In this document: piece after piece, positions 25,525-33,617 of the stretch | Position numbering within the stretch: the first letter of the stretch is position 1 | Layout: each line of letters opens with the position of its first letter | Assembly: GCA_030428865.1 (NCBI GenBank) | Contig: JAUIEK010000001.1 | Span: 248,001 to 312,000, forward strand | Length of the DNA stretch: 64,000 bases | Origin: Bacteroidia bacterium | GTDB lineage: Bacteria; Bacteroidota; Bacteroidia; Flavobacteriales; Flavobacteriaceae | Reading direction: 5' to 3' | Notes under the pieces: model-generated | What the model saw: only the letters and a program-made list of their open reading frames with translations | What the model was told of the DNA's origin: nothing | The model's database searches: none | Position numbers and translations under genes: made by a program

Positions 25525-25557
25525 AAAACGCCCAAACATTGTTTGGGCGTTTTTTTA
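25525..25557 (+). terminator. terminator after rplU-rpmA
   Basis: AACGCCCAAAC-ATT-GTTTGGGCGTT followed by a T-run. It excludes the open frame that begins at 25539 as the true start of the next gene. Confidence 0.88.
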
Positions 25558-25580
25558 TGGCTTTTTGTACTTTTACAAAA

Positions 25581-26816
25581 ATGAATCTACTCTACGATAT
25601 TTCAGCACATGTTGCTTATTTTTTACTACATATCTGTGCTTTCTTTAACAAGAAAATAAATTTGTTTGTTAAAGGAAGAAAGGAAATATTTACAAAATTA
25701 GCATCTATTAAGAAAGAAGATCGAGTTGTATGGATTCATGCTGCATCTCTAGGTGAATTTGAACAAGCCAGACCAATTATAGAGCAAATCAAGCAACAAT
25801 ATACAAATCACAAAATAGTAGTAACATTCTTTTCTCCTTCTGGATATGAGGTTCGGAAAAATTATGAATTAGCAGATGTGGTTTGTTATTTGCCTTTCGA
25901 TACTTGGGGCAGAGTTAAGAAGTTTGTAAATAAGATAGATCCAGAACTCGCAATTCTAGTAAAATATGAGTTTTGGCCAAATCTTCTGAGAGCATTAAAA
26001 AAACAATCAATTCCTACTATTTTAATTTCTGGTATTTTTAGAGAAAATCAGAGTTTTTTTAAGCCACTAGGATTTTGGATGCGAGAACGTTTAAAATTTT
26101 TCGATCACTTTTTTGTTCAAGATGAGAATTCAAAAAAATTATTAAACACAATTAAAATCAATAACGTTACTATTTCTGGTGATACGCGTTTTGATCGTGT
26201 TTTTAAAATTCTTAAACAAGACAATTCGCTTGATTTTATTGAAAAGTTCAAGAATGAAATATACACAGTAGTCGCAGGAAGTACTTGGCAAGAAGATGAA
26301 GAATTATTGGTAAATTATATTAACAATTCAGAAGGAGAGAAATTTATTATTGCTCCTCATAATATGAGACCAAAAGAAATTGAAAAACTTAAAAACTCAA
26401 TTAAGAAAGAAGTGGTTTTGTTTTCTGAAAAAGAAAATAAAAATTTAGCAAACTATGATGTTTTTATTGTTGATACAATTGGCTTACTAACCAAAATTTA
26501 CAGTTATGCGGATACCGTTTATGTAGGTGGAGGTTTTAAAACAGGATTGCATAATATTTTAGAGCCAGCTACTTTTGGAATTCCGGTTATTATTGGGCCT
26601 AACTATAAAAAATTTAAAGAAGCTATTGACTTGGTTGATGAGGAAGGATGTACTTCAGTAAGTAACCGAAAGGAATTTTCTATAGCTTTTAATACATTAA
26701 AAACCAACGAGAAATTACGAAAACAGATGGGTGAGAGTAACCAAAAATACATTCAAGAAAATAAAGGCGCTACAGTAAGAATTATGAATTATATTAATCA
26801 AAAACTAACAAAGTGA
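25581..26816 (+). CDS. waaA: 3-deoxy-D-manno-octulosonic acid (KDO) transferase
   Basis: A 411-residue inner-membrane-attached glycosyltransferase that adds KDO to lipid A. An N-terminal hydrophobic helix (SAHVAYFLLHICAFF) is followed by the GT30 block WIHAASLGEFEQARPIIEQI with its catalytic Glu. The C-terminal half has VVAGSTWQEDEELLV, IIAPHNMRPKE and YVGGGFKTGLHNILEPATFG, the CMP-KDO-binding side. The frame is open 14 codons upstream, but that stretch lies in the rpmA terminator, so I use the ATG at 25581. Its TGA overlaps the start of the next gene by one base. Presence of waaA shows an LPS-bearing outer membrane. Confidence 0.95.
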   Translation: MNLLYDISAHVAYFLLHICAFFNKKINLFVKGRKEIFTKLASIKKEDRVVWIHAASLGEFEQARPIIEQIKQQYTNHKIVVTFFSPSGYEVRKNYELADVVCYLPFDTWGRVKKFVNKIDPELAILVKYEFWPNLLRALKKQSIPTILISGIFRENQSFFKPLGFWMRERLKFFDHFFVQDENSKKLLNTIKINNVTISGDTRFDRVFKILKQDNSLDFIEKFKNEIYTVVAGSTWQEDEELLVNYINNSEGEKFIIAPHNMRPKEIEKLKNSIKKEVVLFSEKENKNLANYDVFIVDTIGLLTKIYSYADTVYVGGGFKTGLHNILEPATFGIPVIIGPNYKKFKEAIDLVDEEGCTSVSNRKEFSIAFNTLKTNEKLRKQMGESNQKYIQENKGATVRIMNYINQKLTK

Positions 26817-27373
26817 TGGAAGTAATAACACAGCCTTGGCCCTGGTACGTTGCTGGACCTGCAATAGCAATCATTTTATTTTTGCTTAATTTTTTTGGCA
26901 AAAATTTTGGGGTTTCTACTAATCTAGAAACATTTTGTACTATTGGAGGAGCGGGTCGATTTGTAGATTATTTTAAAACTGATTGGAAAGCAAAAACGTG
27001 GAGTCTGGTTTTTGTTGTAGGAATTGTAATTGGCGGATTTATATCAAGTGAATATTTAATGGCTTCTCAGCAAATTGATTTAAATCCTAAAACAGTACAA
27101 GAGTTAGCTGAACTAGGTTTTGCTAATGCCGGATCTGAATATTTGCCATCAGAAATTTTTAGTGTAGAAAACTTCTTATCGATTAAAGGAATTGGAATTC
27201 TAGTGGCCGCAGGATTGTGTATAGGTTTTGGAACTCGCTACGCAAGTGGATGTACATCTGGTCATGCAATAACAGGATTGAGCAGTTTGCAATTACCATC
27301 ACTAATTGCAACTATTGGTTTTTTTGCAGGAGGCTTACTAATGACCTGGTTATTAATCCCTTTAATCTTTTAA
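26816..27373 (+). CDS. YeeE/YedE family protein, first half of split transporter
   Basis: A 185-residue inner-membrane protein of the YeeE/YedE (sulf_transp, DUF395) family. Relatives with both halves in one chain include the thiosulfate importer TsuA. About four hydrophobic segments are visible, with the conserved cysteine motif in RYASGCTSGHAITG, thought to contact the sulfur substrate. The start ATG at 26816 overlaps the waaA TGA (TGATG); a GTG one codon earlier is also possible. It pairs with the following gene (3 nt gap) and directly precedes moaA, so it probably imports sulfur compounds for cofactor synthesis. The importer role is inferred from family. Confidence 0.85.
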   Translation: MEVITQPWPWYVAGPAIAIILFLLNFFGKNFGVSTNLETFCTIGGAGRFVDYFKTDWKAKTWSLVFVVGIVIGGFISSEYLMASQQIDLNPKTVQELAELGFANAGSEYLPSEIFSVENFLSIKGIGILVAAGLCIGFGTRYASGCTSGHAITGLSSLQLPSLIATIGFFAGGLLMTWLLIPLIF

Positions 27374-27376
27374 ACC

Positions 27377-27790
27377 ATGAAGAACAGTAAATTTTTAATT
27401 ATTGGGATTTTATTCGGAATTATATTGAGTAAATCTGAGGTGGTTTCTTGGTATCGAATTTATGAAATGTTCAAGTTTCAATCGTTTCACATGTATGGAA
27501 TTATTGGTAGTGCTGTAATGATTAGCATGGTTTTAATGCAGCTTTTTAAAAGAGGCGTTATAAAAGATTTTCAAGGAAATCAAATTACGATCAAAGAAAA
27601 AAAGAAAGGCTTTATAAGAACATTTGTTGGAGGAAGTATTTTCGGTTTAGGATGGGCACTTGTTGGTGCTTGCCCAGGGCCATTATTTGTTTTAATCGGT
27701 CATGGTTTTATAGCAATAATTATCGTTTTGATAGCAGCAATTTTAGGCACGTTTATTTATGGAGTTTTAAGTAAAAAGTTGCCTAATTAA
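27377..27790 (+). CDS. YeeE/YedE family protein (DUF6691), second half of split transporter
   Basis: A 137-residue membrane protein with three to four hydrophobic segments. The conserved GWALVGACPGPLFVLIGHGF motif gives the second cysteine of the transporter. It is the C-terminal-half partner of the preceding protein: in TsuA-type importers both cysteine motifs are in one chain, here they are split between adjacent genes. moaA begins 9 nt after its stop, so the pair is probably co-transcribed with molybdopterin genes. Confidence 0.85.
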   Translation: MKNSKFLIIGILFGIILSKSEVVSWYRIYEMFKFQSFHMYGIIGSAVMISMVLMQLFKRGVIKDFQGNQITIKEKKKGFIRTFVGGSIFGLGWALVGACPGPLFVLIGHGFIAIIIVLIAAILGTFIYGVLSKKLPN

Positions 27791-27799
27791 ATTTAAACT

Positions 27800-28795
27800 A
27801 TGAAGCAGCAACTAATTGACAATTTTGGACGACAAATTCAGTACGTTCGTTTAGCTGTTACAGATCGTTGTAATTTGCGTTGTCAATATTGCATGCCTGC
27901 TCATGGAATTGAAATTGCTCCGCGTACGGATTTGCTCACATTTAAAGAAATGTATCGTGTTATTCGTGTACTCACAGAATTAGGAGTAACTAAAGTTCGA
28001 TTAACAGGAGGCGAACCTTTTGTTAGAAAAGATTTGATTAAATTTTTAGAAATGTTGTCTTTCAATGATTTGTTAGAAACCATCAACATTACAACCAATG
28101 GCGCTATGATTCTGCAGCATATTTCAACACTCGAGAAGATGGAAAAAGTGCAAAACATTAACCTGAGTATTGATAGTTTACAGCAAGAAAAGTTTTTTAA
28201 AATTACACGAAGAGATGTGTTTCCAGAAGTATATAAAGTATTTGAAGCATTGGAAAAAAGTAGCTTGAATTTAAAATTGAATGTCGTTGTTCAAGCAGGA
28301 TTTAATACAGATGAAATAGTCGATTTTGTTGCACTTACAAAAGATAAAAATGTAGCTCTTCGTTTTATAGAAGAAATGCCTTTTAATGGAAAAGGTCAAA
28401 GAGAGATGAAAGAAAACTGGAGTTATAAAAGAATTTTAGAAGAGATTCAATCAGAGTTTACAGTTAAACCAATTGTTTCAGAAAAGTCATCCACATCAAG
28501 AAATTTTAGCATTCAAGGACATAAAGGAAGTGTTGGAATTATTCCAGCTTTTACTCGAACTATTTGTGGCGATTGTAATCGAATTCGAATTACACCCATT
28601 GGAACGTTCAAAAATTGTTTGTTTGATGATGGCGTGTTTAACATTCGAGATTTCTTAAGAAACGGAGCAAGCAATGAAGATTTAAAAGAACTGTTTTTGT
28701 CGCTGGTAAAAGAAAAACCTAAAAATGGTTTTATGGCAGAAGCCAATCGTTCTCAAGGACGTGTTTCAGAAAGTATGTCAACAATAGGAGGATAG
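27800..28795 (+). CDS. moaA: GTP 3',8-cyclase MoaA
   Basis: A 331-residue radical-SAM enzyme for the first step of molybdopterin synthesis, converting GTP to 3',8-cyclo-GTP with MoaC. The radical-SAM cluster ligands are C24, C28 and C31 (TDRCNLRCQYCMP). The second, GTP-binding cluster has cysteines in CGDCNRIRITPIGTFKNC. SAM-binding LTGGEPFVRKDL is present. The chain ends in the Gly-Gly tail (TIGG) required for activity. Start and length fit the family. moeA follows two bases later (TAG-ac-ATG). Confidence 0.97.
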   Translation: MKQQLIDNFGRQIQYVRLAVTDRCNLRCQYCMPAHGIEIAPRTDLLTFKEMYRVIRVLTELGVTKVRLTGGEPFVRKDLIKFLEMLSFNDLLETINITTNGAMILQHISTLEKMEKVQNINLSIDSLQQEKFFKITRRDVFPEVYKVFEALEKSSLNLKLNVVVQAGFNTDEIVDFVALTKDKNVALRFIEEMPFNGKGQREMKENWSYKRILEEIQSEFTVKPIVSEKSSTSRNFSIQGHKGSVGIIPAFTRTICGDCNRIRITPIGTFKNCLFDDGVFNIRDFLRNGASNEDLKELFLSLVKEKPKNGFMAEANRSQGRVSESMSTIGG

Positions 28796-28797
28796 AC

Positions 28798-29988
28798 ATG
28801 ATTTCAGTTGAAGAAGCTTTAAAAATCATTCTAGAAAATACGCAAGATTTTGGTGTAGAAGAAGTTCCATTTTTAGAATCTGTTGGGCGAGTGTTGAAAG
28901 AAGATATTGTTGCCGATAGAGATTTTCCGCCATTCAATCGTGTAGCAATGGACGGAATTGCCGTTAATCATCGCTATTTTGAACATGGAGTTTGTGATTT
29001 TAAAATTGAAGGAATTCAACCAGCTGGTTCTCCTCAAGAAACGATGGAAAATGCAGCAAACTGCTATGAGGTGATGACAGGAGCAGTACTTCCTGAAAAT
29101 ACAGATACTGTTATTCGTTACGAAGACATCACCATTAATTCATTAATCGCTACCGTTAATTTAGATGAGGTTGTTAAAGGAAAAAACATACATGTAAAAG
29201 GGAGTGATAGATTGCAAGGAGACATTTTAATTCCAAAAGACAAATTAATTTCTCCAGCAGAAATAGGTGTAATTGCTTCAGTTGGTAAATCAACCGTAAA
29301 AGTTGCTAAAATGCCTAAAGTGATAGTTGTTTCAACAGGAGATGAATTGGTTGAAGTTAACGAAACTCCAGAAGCACATCAAATACGTAGAAGTAATGCA
29401 TTTACAATAGTTTCTCTATTAGAAAAGCTAGATATTAAGGCAGAAACATCTCATATCACAGATGATAAAGAGCAATTGAAGGAAAAAATTGCAGAGTACT
29501 TAAAAGACTATGATGCATTGCTTTTTAGTGGAGCTGTAAGTAAAGGAAAGTTTGATTTTCTGCCCGAAGTTTTAGAAGAGTTAGGTGTTGAAAAGCAGTT
29601 TCATAGAGTTTCACAACGCCCAGGGAAACCATTTTGGTACGGGCAACAAAATGGAAAATCAGTATTTGCATTTCCAGGAAATCCAGTTTCTACTTATGTT
29701 AACTGTTTAGTGTATTTTTATCCTTGGTATGCAAAATCTACTGGAATTAGACTACCAAAAGAAACAGCCATTTTAGGAGAAGATGTGTCCTTCAAATCTG
29801 ATTTGACCTATTTTATGCAGGTCAAACTAGATGTGAAGTTTGGGCATTTGGTAGCTACACCAATCAAAGGAAATGGATCAGGAGATTTGGTGAGTTTGGC
29901 AGATGCCGATGGATTTATTCAGTTGTCGAAAGAACAAAAGGAGTTTAAAAAAGGAGAAACGTATCCATTTATACGATATCGTAATTGA
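28798..29988 (+). CDS. moeA: molybdopterin molybdenumtransferase MoeA
   Basis: A 396-residue enzyme that inserts molybdenum into adenylated molybdopterin. The N-terminal extended domain has FPPFNRVAMDGIAV. The middle includes YEVMTGAVLPENTDTVIRYE. The catalytic MoaB/MogA-like fold has VVSTGDELVE, DALLFSGAVSKGKFDFLPEV and FAFPGNPVST. The C-terminal beta domain ends SLADADGFIQL. No separate mogA/moaB gene is seen in this cluster, so MPT adenylation must come from elsewhere in the genome. It is followed by the repeat-flanked GIY-YIG gene rather than directly by moaC. Confidence 0.95.
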   Translation: MISVEEALKIILENTQDFGVEEVPFLESVGRVLKEDIVADRDFPPFNRVAMDGIAVNHRYFEHGVCDFKIEGIQPAGSPQETMENAANCYEVMTGAVLPENTDTVIRYEDITINSLIATVNLDEVVKGKNIHVKGSDRLQGDILIPKDKLISPAEIGVIASVGKSTVKVAKMPKVIVVSTGDELVEVNETPEAHQIRRSNAFTIVSLLEKLDIKAETSHITDDKEQLKEKIAEYLKDYDALLFSGAVSKGKFDFLPEVLEELGVEKQFHRVSQRPGKPFWYGQQNGKSVFAFPGNPVSTYVNCLVYFYPWYAKSTGIRLPKETAILGEDVSFKSDLTYFMQVKLDVKFGHLVATPIKGNGSGDLVSLADADGFIQLSKEQKEFKKGETYPFIRYRN

Positions 29989-29989
29989 C

Positions 29990-30042
29990 TGTCAGTTCGA
30001 GTGATTTTTGTGATTAAAAAGAACAAAAATTGTATCGAGAAC
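29990..30042 (+). repeat. palindromic repeat, left copy flanking the GIY-YIG gene
   Basis: The sequence begins TGTCAGTTCGAGTGATTTTT and ends AAAAATTGTATCGAGAAC, with arms that pair imperfectly (GTTC..GAGT.GATTTTTGT with the complement of ACAAAAATTGTATCGAGAAC). The reverse complement of the copy at 30349-30394 has the same order: TGTCA..TCGAGTGATT..ATTGTATCGAGA. Confidence 0.75.
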
Positions 30043-30056
30043 TAATTAATACAGCT

Positions 30057-30347
30057 ATGAAAACATATTACGTTTATATTCTGAAGTGTTCAGATAATAA
30101 CTATTACACAGGAATAACATCAAACTTAATTTCAAGATTAAAAGAACATCAAATAGGAAAGCATCAAAATAGTTATACATATAGAAGAAGACCAGTAGAA
30201 TTAGTTTTTTATTGTGAATTTACAGATGTTAAATTAGCTATTAAAACCGAAAAACAAATCAAAAAATGGTCAAGAGCAAAAAAAGAAGCATTGATTCATA
30301 ATGAGTTTGAAAAACTCCCTAATTTAGCGAGAAAGAAGTTTAAATAA
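30057..30347 (+). CDS. GIY-YIG nuclease superfamily protein (UPF0213-type)
   Basis: A 96-residue single-domain GIY-YIG protein: YYVYILKCSDNNYYTGITSN gives the Y-V-Y..Y-T-G motif, with the Arg in LISRLKEH. The downstream helix and KIKTEKQIKKWSRAKKEALI carry the metal Glu and the Lys-rich C-terminus of the UPF0213/YhbQ group. I used the ATG at 30057; a TTG at 30030 would extend into the left repeat. It sits between moeA and moaC on the same strand, bracketed by an inverted pair of palindromic repeats. It has no functional link to molybdopterin. Such proteins may nick DNA; the flanking repeats are a plausible target. Confidence 0.87.
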   Translation: MKTYYVYILKCSDNNYYTGITSNLISRLKEHQIGKHQNSYTYRRRPVELVFYCEFTDVKLAIKTEKQIKKWSRAKKEALIHNEFEKLPNLARKKFK

Positions 30348-30348
30348 A

Positions 30349-30394
30349 CATCTCGATACAATTCTGAATAAATTCAGAATCACTCGATGTGACA
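30349..30394 (-). repeat. palindromic repeat, right copy flanking the GIY-YIG gene
   Basis: Starts two bases after the GIY-YIG stop. Core palindrome ATTCTGAAT-AA-ATTCAGAAT (30361-30380), with outer arms CTCGATACA and CACTCGATGTGACA. It is inverted relative to the copy at 29990-30042. Confidence 0.75.
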
Positions 30395-30410
30395 ATTTAA
30401 AAATAGACAA

Positions 30411-30884
30411 ATGGAGTTTTCACATATCAACAAAAACAACCAACCTAAAATGGTAAATGTTTCTGATAAAGATGTTACTAAAAGAAAGGCAATTGCCAGA
30501 GCTACAATGTTTTTGGGAAAAGAAGTTGTTTCGAATTTTAACAATAAAGAATTGCTTACCAAAAAAGGTCCTGTTTTTCAAACAGCTATTGTTGCAGGAA
30601 TTCAAGCGGCAAAGAAAACTTCTGAAATTATTCCTATGTGTCATCCTTTGTTGATTAACGGAGTAGATATAGATATTAATATTCTAGATGAAGAAAATAT
30701 TGAAGTCTTATGTTCAGTAACGATTGAAGGAAAAACAGGAGTAGAAATGGAAGCATTAACAGGAGCATCGGCTACTTGTTTAACCATTTATGATATGTGT
30801 AAATCCATTTCACAAAAAATGGTAATTCAAGAAGTAAAATTGTTAGAAAAAATAGGAGGAAAATCAGATATTAAGAATGTCTAA
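30411..30884 (+). CDS. moaC: cyclic pyranopterin monophosphate synthase MoaC
   Basis: A 157-residue enzyme that converts 3',8-cyclo-GTP to cPMP, partner of MoaA. Signature blocks are present: MEFSHINKNNQPKMVNVSDK near the start; KGPVFQTAIVAGIQAAKKTS; the active-site IPMCHPLLINGVDIDI with Cys and His; and GVEMEALTGASATCLTIYDM with KS.K. Length is standard. Its end overlaps the next gene by 8 nt. The repeat-flanked GIY-YIG gene upstream separates it from moeA. Confidence 0.96.
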   Translation: MEFSHINKNNQPKMVNVSDKDVTKRKAIARATMFLGKEVVSNFNNKELLTKKGPVFQTAIVAGIQAAKKTSEIIPMCHPLLINGVDIDINILDEENIEVLCSVTIEGKTGVEMEALTGASATCLTIYDMCKSISQKMVIQEVKLLEKIGGKSDIKNV

Positions 30885-31980
30885 ACACCAAAAACATACT
30901 AATTTAACTAGAAGAAAAAACGGAAACTTTGCACCAAATGAACTTGCTGTTTTAGGAGCAAAATGCAGCATTATATCTGATTTGGTTCACAAAGTTTCAC
31001 AAGGTTTATCACAATTTAATTTGGCTTATTTGGATGCTTCCCATGCAAAAGAAGCTGAGCCTAATTTAGTTTCTGATTTTACTTTTCATCATGAAGGAAA
31101 TTTGAGTATTACAACCTCAAGTCCTGTAAATAAATATACTCAGCGAATTCAGTTTTCTCAGTTCGATTTTGTCTTTATCAACGGAAATCATTATGTTGGA
31201 GAAAAACAGGTTGTCTTTCTTGATCCTGAAAAAGAAGCTTCTATCAATAAGAGAATCGACCAAATAACAGATGTTCAGTTTTTTATAAAACTATCAGAAA
31301 ATATTGAACCATTTCAAGTTTTAAAAGACAAGTTTACTAATTGGGGAGAAATACCAACCTATTCTTTAGAGGAAATTGAAAAGATTACCAATCACATTTC
31401 TAAAATAATTTACCGAACCATTCCAAACATCAAAGGATTGGTGTTGACAGGCGGGAAAAGCTCTCGGATGGGAACAGATAAGTCAGAATTGAATTACCAT
31501 GGAAAACCTCAAAAAGAATTTGTAAAAGAATTATTAGAAAATCAAGAATTAGAAGTTTTTTATTCTGTTCATAATCAGGGATATGAAAATGAAATCTCAG
31601 ATGCATTTTTAAACTTAGGTCCGTTTGGCGGTATTTGTTCTGCGTTTCAAAGAGACCCTAATTCAGCTTGGTTTGTTTTGGCAACCGATTTGCCATTTGT
31701 TAATCAAGAGTTAATTCAGTTATTGTTAGCAAAAAGAAATCCAGCTAAAGTGGCAACAGCAGTTAAAGGGAAAAACAAAGAGTTTCCAGAGCCATTAATC
31801 GCTATTTATGAACCAAAAGCGTATCCAATATTATTGCAATATTTAGCACAAGGATATTCTTGTCCGCGTAAAATGTTGATTAATTCGGATGTAGAAATTG
31901 TAGCGGTTGATGATAAGTTGATTCAAAACATCAATACTCCACAAGAATACGAAGCTGCTAAAGAAGAAATAAGGAATTAA
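30877..31980 (+). CDS. molybdenum cofactor guanylyltransferase (MobA-like) with N-terminal extra domain
   Basis: A 367-residue protein. Residues about 188-367 are a MobA-type nucleotidyltransferase: GLVLTGGKSSRMGTDKSELN (nucleotide loop), LNLGPFGGICSAFQ, and AWFVLATDLPFVNQE with the metal Asp. This activity attaches GMP to molybdopterin. Residues 1-185 form a separate domain with NELAVLGAKCSIISDLVHKV near its start, which has the look of a worn P-loop (G-A-K-C-S), then FNLAYLDASHAKE. By position and shape this could be a relict MobB (GTP-binding) domain, but the Walker A is not canonical. It overlaps moaC by 8 nt. Confidence 0.82.
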   Translation: MSKHQKHTNLTRRKNGNFAPNELAVLGAKCSIISDLVHKVSQGLSQFNLAYLDASHAKEAEPNLVSDFTFHHEGNLSITTSSPVNKYTQRIQFSQFDFVFINGNHYVGEKQVVFLDPEKEASINKRIDQITDVQFFIKLSENIEPFQVLKDKFTNWGEIPTYSLEEIEKITNHISKIIYRTIPNIKGLVLTGGKSSRMGTDKSELNYHGKPQKEFVKELLENQELEVFYSVHNQGYENEISDAFLNLGPFGGICSAFQRDPNSAWFVLATDLPFVNQELIQLLLAKRNPAKVATAVKGKNKEFPEPLIAIYEPKAYPILLQYLAQGYSCPRKMLINSDVEIVAVDDKLIQNINTPQEYEAAKEEIRN

Positions 31981-31983
31981 TAC

Positions 31984-32036
31984 TGTCATTCCTGCAAAGG
32001 CAGGAATCTCATGAAAACTAAAAAATAGATTTCCAT
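31984..32036 (+). repeat. dispersed palindromic repeat (REP-like), partly decayed
   Basis: Core ATTCCTGC-AAAG-GCAGGAAT (31988-32007) inside TGTCATTCCTGC..GGAATCTCAT. A second worn half follows (ATAGATTTCC, 32025-32034, close to the ATGAGATTCC expected for a mirror copy). It lies between the MobA-like and MoeB-like genes. Similar "attcctgc/gcaggaat" elements are common intergenic repeats in many genomes. Confidence 0.6.
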
Positions 32037-32040
32037 TTTT

Positions 32041-33135
32041 ATGGAAATAACAAATCAAATGAACATCAATAAATCAGACTTATTCAAACGTCAAACAACT
32101 TTGTCAGAAATTGGTGAATTAGGTCAACAAAAGTTACAAGAAGCAAAAGTTTTGGTTGTAGGTTGTGGCGGTTTGGGAAGCCCAATCGCTGTGTATTTGG
32201 CAGCTAGTGGAATTGGCACGCTTCATTTGGTTGACTTTGATAAAGTAGATGCTACCAATTTACATCGTCAAGTTTTTTATTCTTTAAACGATGTTGGGAA
32301 ATATAAATCTGAAGCGTTAGCAGCATTCGTCAAACAACGAGCTCCGTTTACAAATGTGAGTTTTTCAACAGAACCTTTAACCAAAGAAAATGCAATTTCT
32401 TTAATTGAGTCTTATAATATTATCGTAGACGGAACTGATAGTTTGTTCACAAAATACTTGTTAAATGATGTCTGCGTAATGAAAGAAAAGCCTTTGGTTT
32501 ATGGCTCTTTATATAAATATGATGGCTATGTTTCTACTTTTAATATCAAACAAAAAAACGGAAGCTTTTCTGCGAATTTGCGTGATGCTTTTCCAGAAAT
32601 GAATACTGATATTCCCAGTTGTGAAGAAGCAGGAACGTTAAATCCAATTGTAGGAATAATTGCTCTTGCCCAGACGAATGAGGTTGTAAAATTGATTACT
32701 GGAGTTGGAAAACCACTTGTAAATGAATTACTGATTTATAATTCACTGCAGAACTCTCAACTAAAAATTAAATTACAACCGAATATTTCTAACATTGAGA
32801 TTAGAGAGATTTTTGAACGCGAAAATTATTATGATGCTTCTTGTATTGCTATAAATCCTGATTGGGAAATTTCTCCTGAAGAATTAAAATCAAGATTGGG
32901 AGAATCTAATTTGGAATTGGTTGCTGTTTTACCAAACCTCAAATTACCGTTTAAAGTACATCAAACCATTCCGATTCAAGAATTTGATGTAGAGAATTTT
33001 ACTATAGATTATGATAAAACCTATGTAATGGTTTGTCAACGAGGGAAAACTAGTTATAGGGCAGTAACGTTAATAAAAGAAAAGTTTCCTGAAGTAAAGG
33101 TTTTTAGTTTAGCAGGCGGAATTACTGCTTATTAA
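32041..33135 (+). CDS. HesA/MoeB/ThiF family adenylyltransferase with C-terminal rhodanese domain
   Basis: A 364-residue fusion. Residues about 20-240 form the E1-like domain with ATP loop VLVVGCGGLGSPIAVYLAAS, LHLVDFDKVDATNLHRQVFY, and the DIPSCEEAGTLNPIVGIIA active-site region. It adenylates the C-terminal Gly of a sulfur-carrier protein, here MoaD by context. Residues about 265-364 are a rhodanese domain with CQRGKTSYRAV (active-site Cys loop) and VFSLAGGITAY. The fusion can thus activate MoaD and deliver sulfur to it, as in Uba4/MOCS3. Two ATGs (32041 and 32059) are both plausible starts. Its last codons overlap convergent moaE by 4 nt. Confidence 0.92.
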   Translation: MEITNQMNINKSDLFKRQTTLSEIGELGQQKLQEAKVLVVGCGGLGSPIAVYLAASGIGTLHLVDFDKVDATNLHRQVFYSLNDVGKYKSEALAAFVKQRAPFTNVSFSTEPLTKENAISLIESYNIIVDGTDSLFTKYLLNDVCVMKEKPLVYGSLYKYDGYVSTFNIKQKNGSFSANLRDAFPEMNTDIPSCEEAGTLNPIVGIIALAQTNEVVKLITGVGKPLVNELLIYNSLQNSQLKIKLQPNISNIEIREIFERENYYDASCIAINPDWEISPEELKSRLGESNLELVAVLPNLKLPFKVHQTIPIQEFDVENFTIDYDKTYVMVCQRGKTSYRAVTLIKEKFPEVKVFSLAGGITAY

Positions 33136-33554
33136 GGATGTGCATTTACCCAAACTTCGCCATCAGAAAAATATTCTTTTTTCCAGATAGGAACAGTTTT
33201 TTTTAACGTGTCAATTGCATATTGACAAGCATCAAAAGCCGCTTTTCTATGTGGAGCAGAAACGGTAATAATTACAGGAATATCCCCTATTTTTAAAACA
33301 CCTTCTGCGTGATGAATAGCAATTTTTTTAACCTCAAATTTTTCTAAAGCAGTATTGGCAATTTTTTGCATTTCCTTAATTGCCATTGGTTTGTAGGTAG
33401 AAAAATCTAATTGAGTAACTTCTTTATTTTTCGTTGAATTGCGAACTGTTCCCACAAAAACAGCAATGCCTCCACAAGCTTGATCAACAACAAATTGGTA
33501 GCATTCATCTAAGCTTAATTTTTCACTCGTAACTTTTATAAAAGTATCGTTCAT
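33132..33554 (-). CDS. moaE: molybdopterin synthase catalytic subunit MoaE
   Basis: A 140-residue large subunit of molybdopterin synthase, which puts the dithiolene sulfurs on cPMP using MoaD thiocarboxylate. It has GGIAVFVGTVRNSTKNKEV, the YKPMAIKEMQKIA segment, KKIAIHHAEGVLKIGDIPVI, APHRKAAFDACQYAID and the catalytic Lys region PIWKKEYFSDGEVWV. Its start lies at or within a base of the transcription start predicted from the TATTTTTG at 33562-33569, so its mRNA may be leaderless. It converges on the MoeB-like gene. Confidence 0.96.
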   Translation of the reverse strand: MNDTFIKVTSEKLSLDECYQFVVDQACGGIAVFVGTVRNSTKNKEVTQLDFSTYKPMAIKEMQKIANTALEKFEVKKIAIHHAEGVLKIGDIPVIITVSAPHRKAAFDACQYAIDTLKKTVPIWKKEYFSDGEVWVNAHP

Positions 33555-33561
33555 ACGAACA

Positions 33562-33569
33562 CAAAAATA
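33562..33569 (-). promoter_or_regulatory. -7 element for moaE, probably leaderless
   Basis: TATTTTTG on the minus strand, 7 nt before the moaE ATG. Confidence 0.5.
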
Positions 33570-33583
33570 GACAATTGAAGGTG

Positions 33584-33591
33584 TATCTTTG
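33584..33591 (+). promoter_or_regulatory. -7 element for DUF3817 gene
   Basis: TATCTTTG on the plus strand, back to back with the moaE element. Predicted start about 20 nt before the ATG. Confidence 0.5.
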
Positions 33592-33617
33592 CATTCAGAA
33601 ACTTTGGATTTATAAAA

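Noticed and set aside
30057..30347. Homing endonuclease of a group I intron
   Set aside because: The gene stands free between complete genes and no intron or intein is visible. The protein is a single GIY-YIG domain without a DNA-binding tail.
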